NCBI GenBank assembly: GCA_032719365.1
Contig: CM064872.1
Span: forward strand, 59,658,296-59,722,295
DNA length: 64,000 bases
From: Prinsepia uniflora
Taxonomy: Eukaryota > Streptophyta > Magnoliopsida > Rosales > Rosaceae
Direction of reading: 5' to 3'
Shown: one piece after another, positions 11,020 through 23,779 of the stretch
Numbering within the stretch: position 1 is the stretch's first letter
Layout of the letters: each line of letters starts with the position of its first letter
The notes under the pieces: generated by a model
What the model saw: the letters and a program-made list of their open reading frames with translations, nothing else
The model's database searches: none
What the model was told of the DNA's origin: nothing
Position numbers and translations under genes: made by a program

Positions 11020-13887
11020 TGTCAGGACCCACCTCGGTTCCACCCCGAAAACCGAGGTAAATCCTGCTCCCGTCTGACACCCCGACACAACACCAAAGCA
11101 AACCACTAAAATACACCGTCAGACGCAGGAGAACTTTAAAACATCCGGAAGTTAAAATTTACAGAGCATGGTACTAAATACAAAAGTAGGAAACCGATAC
11201 AAAGAGTACACACATTAGGGAAAATTTAAACACTCCGGGGTCGCTCTCGTAACTTCTATGCCTCAAACGCTGCCTCGACGCCGAAACCCCGCGCTAGCTC
11301 CACGACCTGAAGGGCAATTTAAAACCAGAAAAGTGTGAGTGAACCATAAATAATAAAATACTTTCCGAAAACCATTTCATAATAAAACCAAAGTTTTAGC
11401 CCTCCGTTTTGAAACCACATGCATAACCCAGTTACTAAAAATAGTTATAAATCACATAAATCTCATCATAAAAACAGAAACACTATAAAAACCGTTATAG
11501 AAATCATATCATCAGCGCCATAAAACTGTATCAGAAAACATAAGTACCAAGCCATAACCAACCGATCAAACTTGCTGGATCTATCCGAGTCTTTAAACTC
11601 CCGAGTCTTTAAACTCAATCCAGGCCTCAATAATATCCAAGTCTTTAACCTCAATAGGCCTACGGGGAAAAATATCCATATATCCGAGTCTTTAAACTCA
11701 ATCCGGGTCTTTAAACCCAATCCGGGCTCGTTTCCCGTCAAATCAATATCCGGGTCTTTAAACCCAATATCCAGATCCAGCAAATCCAATCAAAACCAAT
11801 TGAAAACCAAGTCCAAATCCACATCCAAACCCGAATCCGAAACCACTGGTCCGAAGCCTTTCCGGCGTCCAGAACCGTCATTCTGAACCCAAATCCGGAA
11901 ATCCACTTTTCAACTTTAAAACCAAATTCCGCTTTCCGAAATCCGATTTTAAAACCGAAAACCCTTGATCACCGAAATCATGTTCCAGAATCCCTTTATA
12001 ATCATTGAAAATCATTAATCATTTGAAATCCCCAAAACATGGCATTATACTCAGAAATCGACATTTCTCGTAAAACGTGCCAAATACCGTAATTTCCTCG
12101 AAAACCGTGCAGTTATGTAAAACTAACATCACATATTCAACAATTATGAAATCACATGTAAAACCATAAAACAATTATAGAAAAACAGTTATGCATGCTT
12201 AAGTTTAGAGAAGGGGTCCACTCACAGCACCGAGCCCTCAATCGCGTCCCGAACGTCTCGTACGTTCCTCAGCTTCCTCGGGAAGTCCCGAACCTGTCAA
12301 CAACCGCCAAAGTACGTTACTAACACGACTACGAAAGTCCACCTAAATTTCTCCAAAAATCCCCGGATCCTAAACGTAACGAACCGAAACCCTTAACCTT
12401 CACCCTCGCGGAACTATCCTCAAACGACGTCCGAACAACCCGAAACCAAGTCCAATAGACTCGTCACAACACCTAGACCAAAAACCATGTTGACCGTTTT
12501 CCCAGCCGCCGCCGCACGCGCCCCCACGCACCAGCTAAAGTACCATCGTCTACCTCGAGTCGACCCGATCGAACCGGCCTCTGCAAGTCGAACCGGCGAG
12601 GACGGTTCACCGTCGTACCTGCACCAAAACACCTCCTTTCTTCACCATCCTCTTCGTCCCGTCCTAAGCTATCCATTCCCCTACTCCAAACACCTCGACT
12701 CAACCTAAAACCTGTCGACTCAAGCTCCAACAGAAACCCGAACACCTCCCCTGTTCTCTTCTCCGGCCACCCAGGTCACCCCCCGTCACGGTGGCTACCT
12801 TAAACCCTTCCTAGAACCTCACGGAGTCTTACCTAACTCACCAAAACCGTCGATTCACTCCCTAAGTCCACGACTTCCAAACTGAGCAAAACGGAAAAAC
12901 AGAGGATTGGAGGCTTACCTTCGATTCGTCCTCCGCCGTTCGAACCGCCGCACACCACGGGGTCCGCTAAGTCCCCTGCAACCTTCTGAGTCTCCTCTCA
13001 ACTTGAATTAGGACAACACACGGCACAACCACCACCACGATCTCTCTGTTCACTCTGTTTTCCCTGATTTTCCCCGTGGGCTCACAACTCACCCACACAC
13101 GACTACTGCACCTCCCTGCCTCCTCCCTAGCTCTCTTCCACTCTCTGGTCACTCCTCACCCATCAATTAACACAACACACACAAAACACCGTCCAATTCT
13201 CCCAACTCTCTCCCTCTATTTCTGTTCTTCGAACACACACACAACACACACCTGCACGAGTACCCCAAATAATTGGGACCGTGCACGAGCCTAGAACCAA
13301 CCAGAACCCCTACGCATGTCACCATCCCCTCAGCCTTCTCACAAGTGGCTCAATCTCAGCCCTCCATTTTCCCTCTCTGTTGCACAAATCCCCATGTGCA
13401 AAAGACCAAAATACCCCTCTTTTTAAGTCAAAATTACCGTTATGCCACTACCTTTCTAGACCCGTATCTCACACATCGTAAGTCCGATGAATACGTGCCA
13501 CCTGTCATCGAACTCAGGACGACGAGATCTATCTAACAGTCCTAAGTCAACGTCTCAAAACCCGATCGTACGAAAAGTCAACTTTTCCCCCTAGTTTAAC
13601 CAAATTACAGTTATGCCCTCAACCTTCCGAACATCATAACTTCCTCCTCGGATGTCGGAATCGGGCGTGCCACCTGTCTACGGATTCGTGACGTCCTAAA
13701 CTACGTCCTGGTCATCGGTCAAAACCCAATTGACCACCCGAACTAAAAGTCAACTATTTACTCGAACTAGGGGCAAAATCGTCATTCTAGGCTAATGACC
13801 TTATCGGAACCAACTAACCCCCGATTAAGCTTACTGATTTCACCTTAATCACTGTCTTAGCCCTAATTCCCGGGACGGGTCGTTACA
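11020..13887 (-). mobile_element. solo LTR I, minus strand, with perfect target duplication
   Basis: The 2868-bp LTR starts TGTCAGGACCC on the plus strand and ends GGGTCGTTACA, so on the minus strand it is bounded by TGTAACG...CCTGACA. The flanking CAAAT (11015-11019 and 13888-13892) is a perfect 5-bp target duplication. No internal region or second LTR is present, so it is a solo LTR left by LTR-LTR recombination. Landmarks are GTCCACTCAC at 12216-12225, GTGAGTGAAC at 11335-11344, a GAGTCTTTAAACTC array at 11585-11770 and a CACGCG-type block near 12515. It is most similar to the LTR starting at 62287. Confidence 0.9.
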
Positions 13888-16490
13888 CAAATGAACTGTC
13901 CAAAAACTTCTGGACTTCCCAGAGTGCGCAGAACCTAGTGTGGATCGCGTGTGTGATGTCTCCGTCTCTTTCTAACAACAGCCCGCACCGCATCAACCTG
14001 GAGGGTATCAAAAACACAAAAGACTGTGAGTGGACAAAATAAAGGATAAGTTTAGAAAATAGTTTATCAGAAAGACATTTATACCCTCCATTTAAAAATC
14101 AATGCATGCATATAAAACTCATTCCATAAAACCATTTCGTCTTCAAGCTAACGTCACCATTTGTGAAATCAAAAGCCAGAATCAGTTCGTTTTCTTAAAT
14201 CCCGGGCCTCAGCCCAAACCATCAAAACCCATATCATCCGGGTCATAGCCTAAAACATCGGAAAACCATTATTGAAAACCAACATTATCATCGAAATCCA
14301 AAACACATTTGAAAACCATTTAAATCCATTAAAATCCATCGAACCTGCTGGATCTATCCGAGTCTTTAAACTCAATCTAGGTCTCAATATAATCCGAGTC
14401 TTTAAACTCAATAGGCCTACGGGGAAATAACAATATCCGAGTCTTTAAACTCAATCCAGTTTTTTAAACCCAATCCGGGCCCGCCCCGTCACAATCATAT
14501 CCGGGTAAACCCAATAACCAGACCTAGCAAATCCAATCTAAAAATCATTTTAAAACCATTTCCAAATACATGTCCAAATCCGAATTCGAAATCACCATTT
14601 CGAATCCAAATCCAGAATGGAAATCATATCCATAATCCATTTCCAAATCCGAAACCATCATTCCGTAAGCCGGAATTTGGAATAATCATTCTGAACCCAA
14701 ATCTAGAAATTCACTTTCCAGTTTCAAAACCAAATCCCAAGGCATCTTTTCCGAAATCCAGTTTCAAAACCCGAAATCTCGTTTATCGAAATCTCTTTTA
14801 TGAATAGGACTTCAAGCCCGAAATCATTTTTTTTTTCCAAAATCCATTATAATTTATTAAAATCAAATCATATTTCAAATTCCAAAATCAAATCATCAAA
14901 ATCATGGTCAAATCATAGTATAAATCGTAAGCTCGTAAAACGTGCAAATACGTACTTATCTCAAAATCCGTGTAAAACCGTAAATCATCAATATCAATTC
15001 ACAAACATAGAAATCACAAGTAGAAAACATATAAAACATTTATGCATGCATCATAAGTTAGAAAGCAAAGTCCACTCACAGACCATTAGCGTCACCGCCT
15101 CGATATGCGTGCACTATCCCGTTCCTGGCTAATTCACTATCACCGGCTTTCCCGAACCTGTCCAAATCCCTTAAGAAGGTCAACTACTTCATTAAGCTTA
15201 TACTAAAACCCCGTAATTTTCTCGAATTTTTAACTATTTTTAAACGAGCCCTAAAATCTTCGAACATCCCAAAACATATAGAGACGATGTCCGATCGACT
15301 CGAAACCAGTGACAAAATGTTCGTTACATCGAATACTTTAAAAGTTGTGTTGGAACCTTCCTCAAAATTCATGCCACGCGCCTCCCAAAGTGGCTGCACG
15401 TGGGCCTCACGCGCTAGACTACTGTTCATCTTTAACCTTAGGAAACCCGGTCCAGACCGGTCTGGTCCAGCCCGAACTGGCGTGGCCGGTTTTCGTCCAA
15501 TTTCCAACTGTTTTCACTGCCTTTTTCCACCATTAGCTTTGTCCCACTAGGTTTAATCGATCTAGCTACTTTAAACATGATGTTCTAGTCTGGAACTTAC
15601 CTTCCTGAACCGTGATCAGACCTGTTTCCTGCAACCAAGTTCTGTCAACGTTCCTGACCATCTCGAGCTCTGGTTTTGGTCCCAATTGCCTCCCTACATC
15701 TTTCAGGAGCTTCTCCAATTAACCAAATCAAGTATTAACTGTTAAAACACAATTTACCATTTTCGAATTCAAAATAAGCTTTTACGGGAATTCGACCTTA
15801 CCGTCCACCTTAAACTTCCAAACCAGGCTTATTCTACCCCTGGACCTCCAGTAACATCTTCCCATCAACTAAATCGATCAAAACCTTATGAGAACACGAT
15901 TACCATTTTCACTTGAAAAACAGGACGTCTCGGGTTCATAGGGTCCTTACCTCGACCCGACGTCATGGGCTCCACTGTGGTTTCCATTCTCAACCAGACA
16001 TCCCCCTCATCATCTTTCCTTTACAAAGCAAGGTCAAGGATGTGGGTTGATGGTTTTTCTAGTCTGACCTCCCCGAAGTCCCCTGTTTTGGTCTTCACGG
16101 TTCGTGGCCACCGTCCACGACAGCCCTCGTGGCATCACCACCACCACAATCCCCTCATCAATCTCCCTTAGTTCTCCTCACACACAAGGAATGGAGATCA
16201 AGAAGGTTGTAGGAATGGTTTCTCACTGTCACACTCTGTTTTCTCAGTTTGAACCAACCCGTGCAAGCCAAAGTTCCCAATTGTTTTAAACCAAATTAAG
16301 TCGGCTAAAAAAGGTTCCACAGACCTCTAGAGGTGGGACACATGTTCCAACCTCAATCAACCACCATTCCTAGGCAGCCAAGTGTCCACCAATTACTGGG
16401 CACAGATCCCTAGGTGGCAAAGACTAAAATGCCCTTTTATGGCATAAGAAATGGAAATCGAATCGTAAAGCAATATAAATCTGGACACAA
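13888..16490 (-). repeat. LTR fragment J, second part
   Basis: It continues the family-A-like LTR after the insertion of I. GTGAGTGGAC is at 14026-14035, the GTCTTTAAACTC array at about 14355-14520, GTCCACTCAC at 15070-15079, and a CACGCG-type block at about 15370-15410. The U3 terminus (GTTACA) is missing, and the sequence changes character around 16490, so the right border is approximate. Confidence 0.65.
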
Positions 16491-18607
16491 AAAATAGTAA
16501 AACACAATATATCTAATCCTTGACATCCCTGATGTCTAATCAATAATGTCACGGTTCTAAGGCTTCGCATGCCACTCGAGGTCTCAAGTCTGAGTCCTTC
16601 CCTGGACCTTGTTCGGGGTTCATATCTAGCAATCCTGATTCTGAGGCTCTCCTCGGAGTGGCTCCTCTCAGATAATGCACCGTGACTACTCTAGGATACT
16701 ACCAGACGTCTGGAGGAGACAATCCACACGTAGGGATGGTATGTACAGTGTAGTAGTCAAACCAGTGAAAATCTCTGTTTAAATCATTTCTCAAAATCCA
16801 CCAAAATCAGTGTCCAGAAAACATTTCACAAATCCAAGTTACCCCACTGATCACACAGATCATAATTCAAATCATTTAAGATATAAACTTTCTTCCAAAT
16901 CTCTTTTTGACTCCAAAACTAGTCAACACACTATCCAGACGGGTCTCAAGCCCAAAACATCGTAAATTGTAAAATAGTGCGTAAACGATATTTAAAATAC
17001 ACAAGATAATCAATGAATTTTACCAAAGTATTTCAACGTAAACCATATAATAAAGCAGTTAAAACAGTTATGCATGCATTTCATTTTATAATACAAATGT
17101 CCACTCACACCCGGTTCTCGATGCGCAATAAACTACACTGTAACAGCACCAAAGCTAAACCACAGTCTCCGGGCCTATCCAAAACACATCCAAAGTTCAT
17201 TAACAGACTCTACAAGTTCAAACACTAAACCCCCCAAAAAGTATGATACCGGGAACACGTCCTAACACGTTTCCCTAGGCTAAAAATTTTGAAACGACTT
17301 ATCAAACGAGCTCTGATTGACTTGAAACCACCACCATTGGATTAAGAATGTCGAAACCTTTTGAACAAGACTAGTTTAACCTTGAAATACGTGCCCATGG
17401 GCCCCCACGCGCCAGTCAAACCTCCTGGTCAACGCTGGTCAAAAATCAACACTAACGTCAGTAAAAGTCAATGTTGACGTCACGATCAAAGTCAACGCTA
17501 ACGTTAGCCTGACAGGTCTGACACCTGTTAGGTATGACATGTGCCACGTGTCAGCCCTTGATTGGTCCACATGCCTAGCATGTTGTTGTTGACTAGACCT
17601 GACAGCTACCACGGGGCAGGCACCCCATTTGCCACGTGGCCTGACAACCCTGACAGATGATGATGTCACTCGTTGACGTCATCATCGTCTATCTCCAATT
17701 GGGTCGACCCAGTTCTCTGTAATTGGTCGACTCTACCCACGACTCGACCCGGTTCTAACTCATCCAAAACTCAATCAAATTGGATCATTTTTGATCTTAT
17801 CGACTCGTGCTTAACCCAGAAACAAGACTATGACCACAAAAACACAAGAAACGGTCCAGAAATTACCTACCAAGCTCTTGATTTTCAGTTGAAGTTCCAG
17901 ACCTTCCCCAGGTCTATTCTGGCCACCTCAATCCTTGAAATCAATCCATACGAGTTCGTACAACACCTCGGAATCACGCTTGAACCTCAGAAACGTCCAA
18001 AAACCACTAAAACTCGATTTTTAAATTTTGAACCTTAAAACTCAGGTTTCCAGCCATCGTCCATGGTTGCCCACACCATTGCCACTGTTGCCACCATTCA
18101 GCTCGTCTCAGTCCACTCTCTCATTTTCCCTCACACAACAGAAGAAAAATGATGAAGATTGGTGAAGTTAAGTGTAGGTTTGAGTTTTGGGTTTTGGGTT
18201 TCTTTGGGTTTTCGGGTAAACACAAACAAAGAGGGAATAAGTTGAACAAATATCAAATCCAAAACCATGGGTAAATGGGCCAATGGGATGAGTGACACTT
18301 GTCACTCATCCACTAGTCCACTCAAATATTTGGACCAATCCTCAACTACCATTTGTACAATCCCTCGTAAAACACGAATAGTACTATTTTTCTTCCTTGA
18401 ACCATAACTTTTCCGTTTGACGTCTGATTTTGACGTGTGGCCTATCTACAGACTCGTGATGTCCCGATCTACGTAACAATCCTAGGTCAAAGTCCAAAAC
18501 GTGTCTCGGGTCAAAAGTCAAAATTTTCTCCTTCTTAGGGGCAAAATTTAGTCAATTCACAATTAAAATTCCGAAATTACAAATTAACGAAAGTTCAGGT
18601 TGTTACA
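16491..18607 (-). repeat. LTR fragment L, U3 end intact
   Basis: It ends at 18607 with GGTTGTTACA, a minus-strand LTR start. GTCCACTCAC is at 17099-17108 beside ATGCATGCAT, a TGACGTCA/CACGTG-rich stretch at about 17455-17690, and the conserved palindrome at 18286-18311. The U5 side is not recognisable and the left border is approximate. No target duplication was found. Confidence 0.6.
18286..18311. promoter_or_regulatory. conserved LTR palindrome, copy 2
   Basis: Perfect 12-bp arms GGATGAGTGACA and TGTCACTCATCC surround a CT centre, 296 bases inside the LTR terminus at 18607. Confidence 0.8.
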
Positions 18608-19181
18608 TCTAACAGAGGTGTTATCTCGATTCTCGAATGTAACTCAGATGTTGCATGAGTGCAGTTCTCGAGTTTACCTACACGTAGTGTTGATGTGATC
18701 TCATGACCGGTTATCTGAGTATTTGACGATTGGTTGTGTTTGACTATTGTCATGATGTCGTGTCGAGATGTTTTCACATGATTTGATAAACATGGATTTC
18801 GGGAAATGTGGGCTACATGCTTTTGATGATTGGTGGGTCCCATGGTTGTGATATTATGTGATTTGAAACACGGTTATCCGTGTGTTCATATTTTATTATA
18901 TGCGTGCATGTTTTACATTGTAGGATAAAGGTTTATGTTTATTGAAATGTATTTTATAAATGTTTATTTTTGTCCAATCACACTTTCAATGATTTTGTTG
19001 ACCCTCCAGGCCATTGCACGAGAATCAGGACTAATCTAGGGGCGGAGCTATGACCGTGACATCAGTACGGTTATCCCTTGTTTGATAAGCGTTAAGGGAA
19101 TTTTTGGAATTTCGGTTGATCTGTCAGGCTGGAGTAGGACCACGCTCATTAATCCCAACATTTTCAAGAAGGGCCCTGTCA
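18608..19181 (+). repeat. LTR fragment M, plus strand, U5 end
   Basis: It contains a GTCCAATCAC block (18972-18981), then ACCCTCCAGGCCATTGCACG, and ends GGGCCCTGTCA at 19181, the U5 end of the LTR families here. Its 5' part is missing. It abuts fragment L, which points the other way. Confidence 0.6.
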
Positions 19182-20335
19182 CTTTGAGACATAGTAGATC
19201 GATCTTGGGAATGTTTAAATAATGTTGATGACCATTGCTTCAGTCTTCGGAGGAAGAGCAGAACGGTTGAATTTTAGGGTTTATGAATGGTTGAATCTTA
19301 GAGTTTATGTTTTTGGGGAAGTAGATGATATTTCGGTGCATAATGAAATTCTTAGCGTTTATATTTTTTGGGGATGAGCCAATTTGATAGAGAATGAAAT
19401 TTTTAGGATGTATGAAACAATAAATAATTATCTTTTTTGTAATATTTATCTTCTATTTTTGCTTTTTTAATGTTTGATTTTTTTATATGTTGATATAAGT
19501 AATTAAAAAGAGATAATATGAGATTGACACGTAATATACCACATATAGTGGAATACAAAAAAAATAAGAAGTGATACATATATCATTATTTTAATTATAA
19601 ATAATATAATTATCCAAAATGTAAATCATACAAAGAAAGTGATGCAATACTCGGTTTGTTTCACTATGCGTATGAATATAATTATCCATAATGACCTATA
19701 ATAACATTTATTTAACATTCTTTATGATTAGGCCAACAAAAGACTCATAAAGAGCACGATATCTAAGTGCTAAGATGATTTGTGTTAAAGAATACAAGAA
19801 TTGAAAAATTAACCAATTAATATCAATATATAATGAATGGTTTCATTTTTAATATCACTAAGATACGTTTTAATTAACTACGGTCATTAAGTGAATTTAG
19901 TTCAATTGATTTTTTTTTTGTTAAACAAAAAGATATTATAAAACAGAAGAGTATGTCCCAAACCGGAACCAAGAGCCGAAACTCAACAAAGGCTTGCAAA
20001 GAGCACACCCGCCCATGAAAGCCAAGCCAAACACAGTAGCCACACTCGGCCACTAACATCGCCCACTAAAGATTCACATTCCACATTCGAGCCTGCAACA
20101 CATTGATAGAGCAAGACTTGAAACTAATAGTACATAAACAAATTCTAACCATATTACAAATTAAGAAAAGAACCATTTCTGCAGATTTAGGAGGATGACT
20201 GAACCAAGGCCAGCAAGAGCAATTTTATTTACAATAATCCTAAGCTTGCATTAACTTGTAAACTGATCTTAAATTCGAACTTGAATTTTATATTTACGAA
20301 AAAAGTTAATCACAGTCAGCCCCAGTGTTTCTTTA
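19182..20335. other. AT-rich intergenic DNA upstream of the host gene
   Basis: I see no gene. The only recognisable item is a LINE-tail-like piece at 19905-20110, listed separately. Confidence 0.5.
19905..20110 (-). repeat. probable 5'-truncated LINE 3' tail
   Basis: On the minus strand the sequence ends ATAATATCTTTTTGTTTAAC followed by an A-run, the usual end of plant L1 elements. The preceding sequence carries a short frame without domains. Only the 3' tip was inserted. Confidence 0.4.
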
Positions 20336-20530
20336 TTGGCAATGGTAAATAAAGCCATTTGTCAGCATTTGTATGAAGGAGATAGTAGAAGCTATTTTCA
20401 ACTTAATTTCAAGTCCTCTCATCCGCAATGTCTCCGACTTCTTCTCACCTTCTTCCATACCCCATTCTCTGAACCTTCCCACAATCCCAAGACTATGGTC
20501 TTAAGGCCCCACTTTCTCATTTCTCTTCTC

Positions 20531-20537
20531 TTTATAA
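20531..20537 (+). promoter_or_regulatory. TATA box of the host gene at 20681
   Basis: TTTATAA lies about 145 bases upstream of the ATG and downstream of C/T-rich promoter sequence. A start near 20565 would give a 5' leader of about 115 bases. Confidence 0.55.
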
Positions 20538-20680
20538 GCATTTGCAAATCAGCATTCACCTCCACCAATTCAACCTCCTTTTCTAATCTCTCCTCTATTT
20601 TCTCTGTATTCACACCCAAATCTCATCAATCACCTCCATTTTTTCAAACAGACTCACTGTTACTTAGTTTTTAGGCCAAA

Positions 20681-21181
20681 ATGGACAAATACTCCAAGAT
20701 CAAAATCATGGGCAGCCACTCAAAAGCTTCCAGATCCATGGACTTCTCAGATCTTCAATCATTTTCCCCAACTGAAAAACCCAACAATGTCACCATCAAC
20801 AAAACCCAAGAACCCAGTCATCCCCAGATCCACAAAAACAACACAACCCAACATCACAAAGGAGATGAAGACGAAGATGAAGCTGAAGACGATGATCCAC
20901 AAACCAAAGATGATAGTGATAGTCATGTGGTTTTGAAAAGGAACAGCTCAATCTCTTCTTCTTCTGCTTCCGGGTTTCAATCTGCAGTGAAAGGAGCATT
21001 CTCAATGAGAAGATCTTCTTCAGTGTCAGAGAGGTATTGCAGGATCCATGACCAGTACTCTTCAGCAACATTAGCATCATCCCCCATTGATGATGATGGA
21101 GAAGTTCAAGCAAGATCTATGATGAAAACAAACAGAGGAGGCAAGATCCTCAAAGCCTGTAAGCGTTTTTTTGGCCTCTAG
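20681..21181 (+). CDS. small plant-specific protein of unknown function, 166 aa, intact
   Basis: This is the one convincing intact host gene. The single open frame has good start context (AAAATGG). An in-frame ATG at codon 10 (20708) is an alternative start. Order of parts: a polar N-terminus, an acidic run at residues 62-72 (DEDEDEAEDDD), a Ser-rich stretch at 90-96, then a block at 98-125 containing AFSMRRSSSVSERYC and RIHDQ, and a basic C-terminal helix-like end, GGKILKACKRFF plus Gly-Leu. I recall small plant proteins sharing the SVSE(R/G)Y(C/W)RIHD block and the KILKACKR tail, but none with a proven role. No signal peptide or membrane segment is visible. The RRSSS stretch looks like a possible phosphorylation site (inference). 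It sits in the only transposon-poor island of the window, with a TATA box at 20531. Confidence 0.8.
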   Translation: MDKYSKIKIMGSHSKASRSMDFSDLQSFSPTEKPNNVTINKTQEPSHPQIHKNNTTQHHKGDEDEDEAEDDDPQTKDDSDSHVVLKRNSSISSSSASGFQSAVKGAFSMRRSSSVSERYCRIHDQYSSATLASSPIDDDGEVQARSMMKTNRGGKILKACKRFFGL

Positions 21182-21765
21182 CTAGCTGCTTCTAGGCTTG
21201 TAGCTCACTCACAAATCACAATCAATCATACATCACTGTTTTCGTATGACGAGTGAAACATTACCTTTCATTTTTCACTTTTAGTAGCAGAAAACAACAC
21301 ACGAAGTAACCAGCTACTGCAACCACTGAACTTTTGTATCTTACTTTTTGGTGATTCTTGATTATTTCATTAGGGAAAGTGAAATTTTGATGCTGCCATT
21401 ATTGGACAATCCGATTTTCTTATTATGTAGTTAAGATAATATAATGAGTCTACTTTGCACTCTTTTTGTTCCTTGCTTTCAAATTTTCAATTGGCTTTTT
21501 GACAATTTATAAGTCAAGTAAGGTTTGGTACCTAATCTGTAGTGTCTTGTAATCACTTTTCCTTAGTGTGTTTCAGACGTCTCCCACAATCTTTTTCTTT
21601 GGTTTTTCGTACCACTTAATCTATCTCTTTATAATTTAAATAATTAGAGATTAGAAAGATCAAACTCAAGTACGTATGGAGATTCTAAAATTTATCTTCA
21701 GGTCTTGTTGCGGTCTCACTCTTATTTTTATTTCATGTCTCACATTGCCTTGTTCTCCTGTCTCA

Positions 21766-21880
21766 ACTTTTTTTTGATACAACGATATTGAGAGAGGAAA
21801 ATTACATTACTTAAAACATTAGGCATCAAACTTGTTAGAGTTATTGGATATCTTGAATTTGATTGAGGGCAAATCTACAT
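21766..21880 (-). repeat. possible LINE/retroposon 3' tail
   Basis: On the minus strand the sequence ends CTCTCTCAATATCGTTGTATC followed by an A-run, a common style of plant retroposon 3' ends. There is no coding support. Confidence 0.3.
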
Positions 21881-22487
21881 GGCCTCCAAGCGGCTTCACC
21901 TTAGCATGAGACCAATGGCCACCTTAAGTGATGGAGGAGGAGGTCAAACCAAATCTTTAGCATTTGATAAATTTGAGTAATGCAAGTCCAATGACCAAGC
22001 GATGTTCGGACTTCTCCACTGTGAATTACTTTTGGTCAAATAGCACATGCTAAGACTCCCTGAATGTGAAATTCACATTATTGTAGTTCGCTTGACATCA
22101 ACGGCGGACTCGGAAACAATTCAATACGTAAAGGGCCCTGGCCCTATCATTTGTCTTTCAATAGAAAAAGCTTACAAATTTTCGTGAGGACTTCACAATG
22201 CATAAGAGAACTCATAATGGCAAACCCTTCCTCTTAAAGGCTATCCAAGATATAGGCCGCCTTCCAACATCCAATGGGCCCCTAAAATTAGGGCTGAAAT
22301 TAAGGTAGCCCATCAAAGGCTTGAAGAAAGACTATTTTCGTAGACCTTGTTGAAGCCCAAGCAGCTCCATGGGCGTAGGACCCACTATTTGTTGCTCCAA
22401 AAAGCATAGGAAAATTGATGAAAACAGGCTGTTTAGTGAAAATGTATTAAAAAATAAGGATCCTTAAAATACTTTTACAAATTTAGA

Positions 22488-22513
22488 TATTATATATATA
22501 TATATATATATAT
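22488..22513 (+). repeat. (TA)n microsatellite
   Basis: About twelve TA units. Confidence 0.9.
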
Positions 22514-22783
22514 CTTATAGTAACCTCCATCCCAATATATTTTGTTTTTTTTCCTTCCAAAAAGAACCAAGACTTTATTTCGCTCATCTGATTGCAAGTA
22601 GCCTCTCGTCTTTATTTGTTCATCATCTTGAGCGCCTCCCAAGAAAGAACCAAAAATTAAAGAAAATAACTAAATATGGAGTGAGTAAGGTTAACTTGCA
22701 GGTGTGAGGTTGGGAAGATGAACTTGGGTTGAAGGCCATCGAAGCCATTTTCGGATCTGGAGATATGAAATTAGAATAAATCT

Positions 22784-22882
22784 AGTCTGATAGTATCCCT
22801 ATAGTCTAATAGTCTGATATAGTATCCTTATAGTCTAATAGTCTGATAGTGCCCCTATAGTATAGTAGTCTTATAGTGCCCC
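22784..22882 (+). repeat. minisatellite, left subterminal array of the MULE
   Basis: Imperfect units of roughly 25-30 bases built on TAGTCTGATAGTATCCCTA, with about four copies, the last two carrying AGTGCCCC. The right-hand array is the reverse complement in style. Confidence 0.75.
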
Positions 22883-23105
22883 AACAATCATGTAGTTTAC
22901 GTATAATATCGTAGTGAATTTTATCTTGAATGTTATAAATGTTAGTGTATGAAATTTTAGGAATGAAATCAGTTTCAATTATGATTTGTTTCAATGAAAA
23001 ATAGTTTAGGTGTGGAAATAAATACATGTATAAGGGGGAGATATAAAAAACATTATTATACCAAGGGCTACAACGTTTGTTGAGCTTATAAAACGTGTTC
23101 ACTTT

Positions 23106-23681
23106 ATTGTCTAGCTAAACAATCCTGCTGAAACACTGAAATTGAAGTTCTCAGTTCCTGTAACATCCAGCCAATACAAGAATATTAAAATTGTGGATGA
23201 TGATGATGTCCAATATTTCTTGAGGTACTTTAGTAAGACCATAGGATCAAAATTTATGCTCTTACTAGTTAGTAGAGAAGAAACATAAGTGGAAAGTGTT
23301 AGCCGGATGAATTTAGCTCCAAATGCAAATGACATAGGTGAGAGTAGTCAAGTTATTTATGAGAATTTAAATAAGATTCAACATCGAAGACAAGAGCTTG
23401 GGAACGATGTGATTGAAATGATTGAGTTTGATGGACTTCTTGACAATGATGCAGATGGATTCAATGTACAAATGGACTTAGTGGGCAACCATTATTCATT
23501 TCCATTGGAGCATGAACATGTGACATTATATGAAGGTTCTATTCGAGAAAATGGAAGACAAGAATCAAAGCAGTATGTGACCAATTTAGGGGTGATGAAT
23601 GAAGAAAAAGTCAATTGTGATAATGGATACTCAAGTGTGAGTTGGTCTCTAAGGTTAGTAGTGGGTAAACTGTTTTCATAA
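23106..23681 (+). pseudogene. MULE transposase, N-terminal MuDR-like fragment
   Basis: The open frame first reads LKLKFSVPVTSSQY, then IKIVDDDDVQYFL and KFMLLLVSREE, the order of hydrophobic strand, Asp-rich DDDDV and FL helix seen in the MuDR N-terminal domain of plant Mutator-like transposases. A TAA at 23286-23288 interrupts it. The same frame continues 130 codons with an acidic, Asn-rich linker (DVIEMIEFDGLLDND). The DDE catalytic core and SWIM zinc finger are missing, so it could not have moved the element. The family call rests on motif order only. Confidence 0.5.
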
Positions 23682-23779
23682 AAAAAAAAAGCATTGAATA
23701 GGGGGTTACAGTTGGTAGTAATTAGAGGTCACTTTCAATACAAAGTTAATCGTTCCTCCAAGGCCTTATTAGGGGTTAA

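Larger units (their letters stand above)
21182..22783. other. 3' flank of the host gene and intergenic DNA
   Basis: The first 300 bases or so are AT-rich 3'-UTR-like sequence with ATAATATAATG near 21437. A retroposon-tail-like piece follows at 21766, then unassigned sequence and a TA microsatellite. I see no further gene. Confidence 0.5.

Noticed and set aside
14800..15132. 110-codon plus frame in LTR fragment J
   Set aside because: LTR-internal sequence antisense to the element, low complexity, no motif.
18608..19181. Fragments L and M as the two halves of one LTR
   Set aside because: They point in opposite directions and no duplication joins them; kept as separate pieces.
20336..20674. 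112-codon plus frame just upstream of the host gene
   Set aside because: It covers the TATA box and the probable 5' leader, is in a different frame and ends seven bases before the ATG; it looks like promoter sequence.
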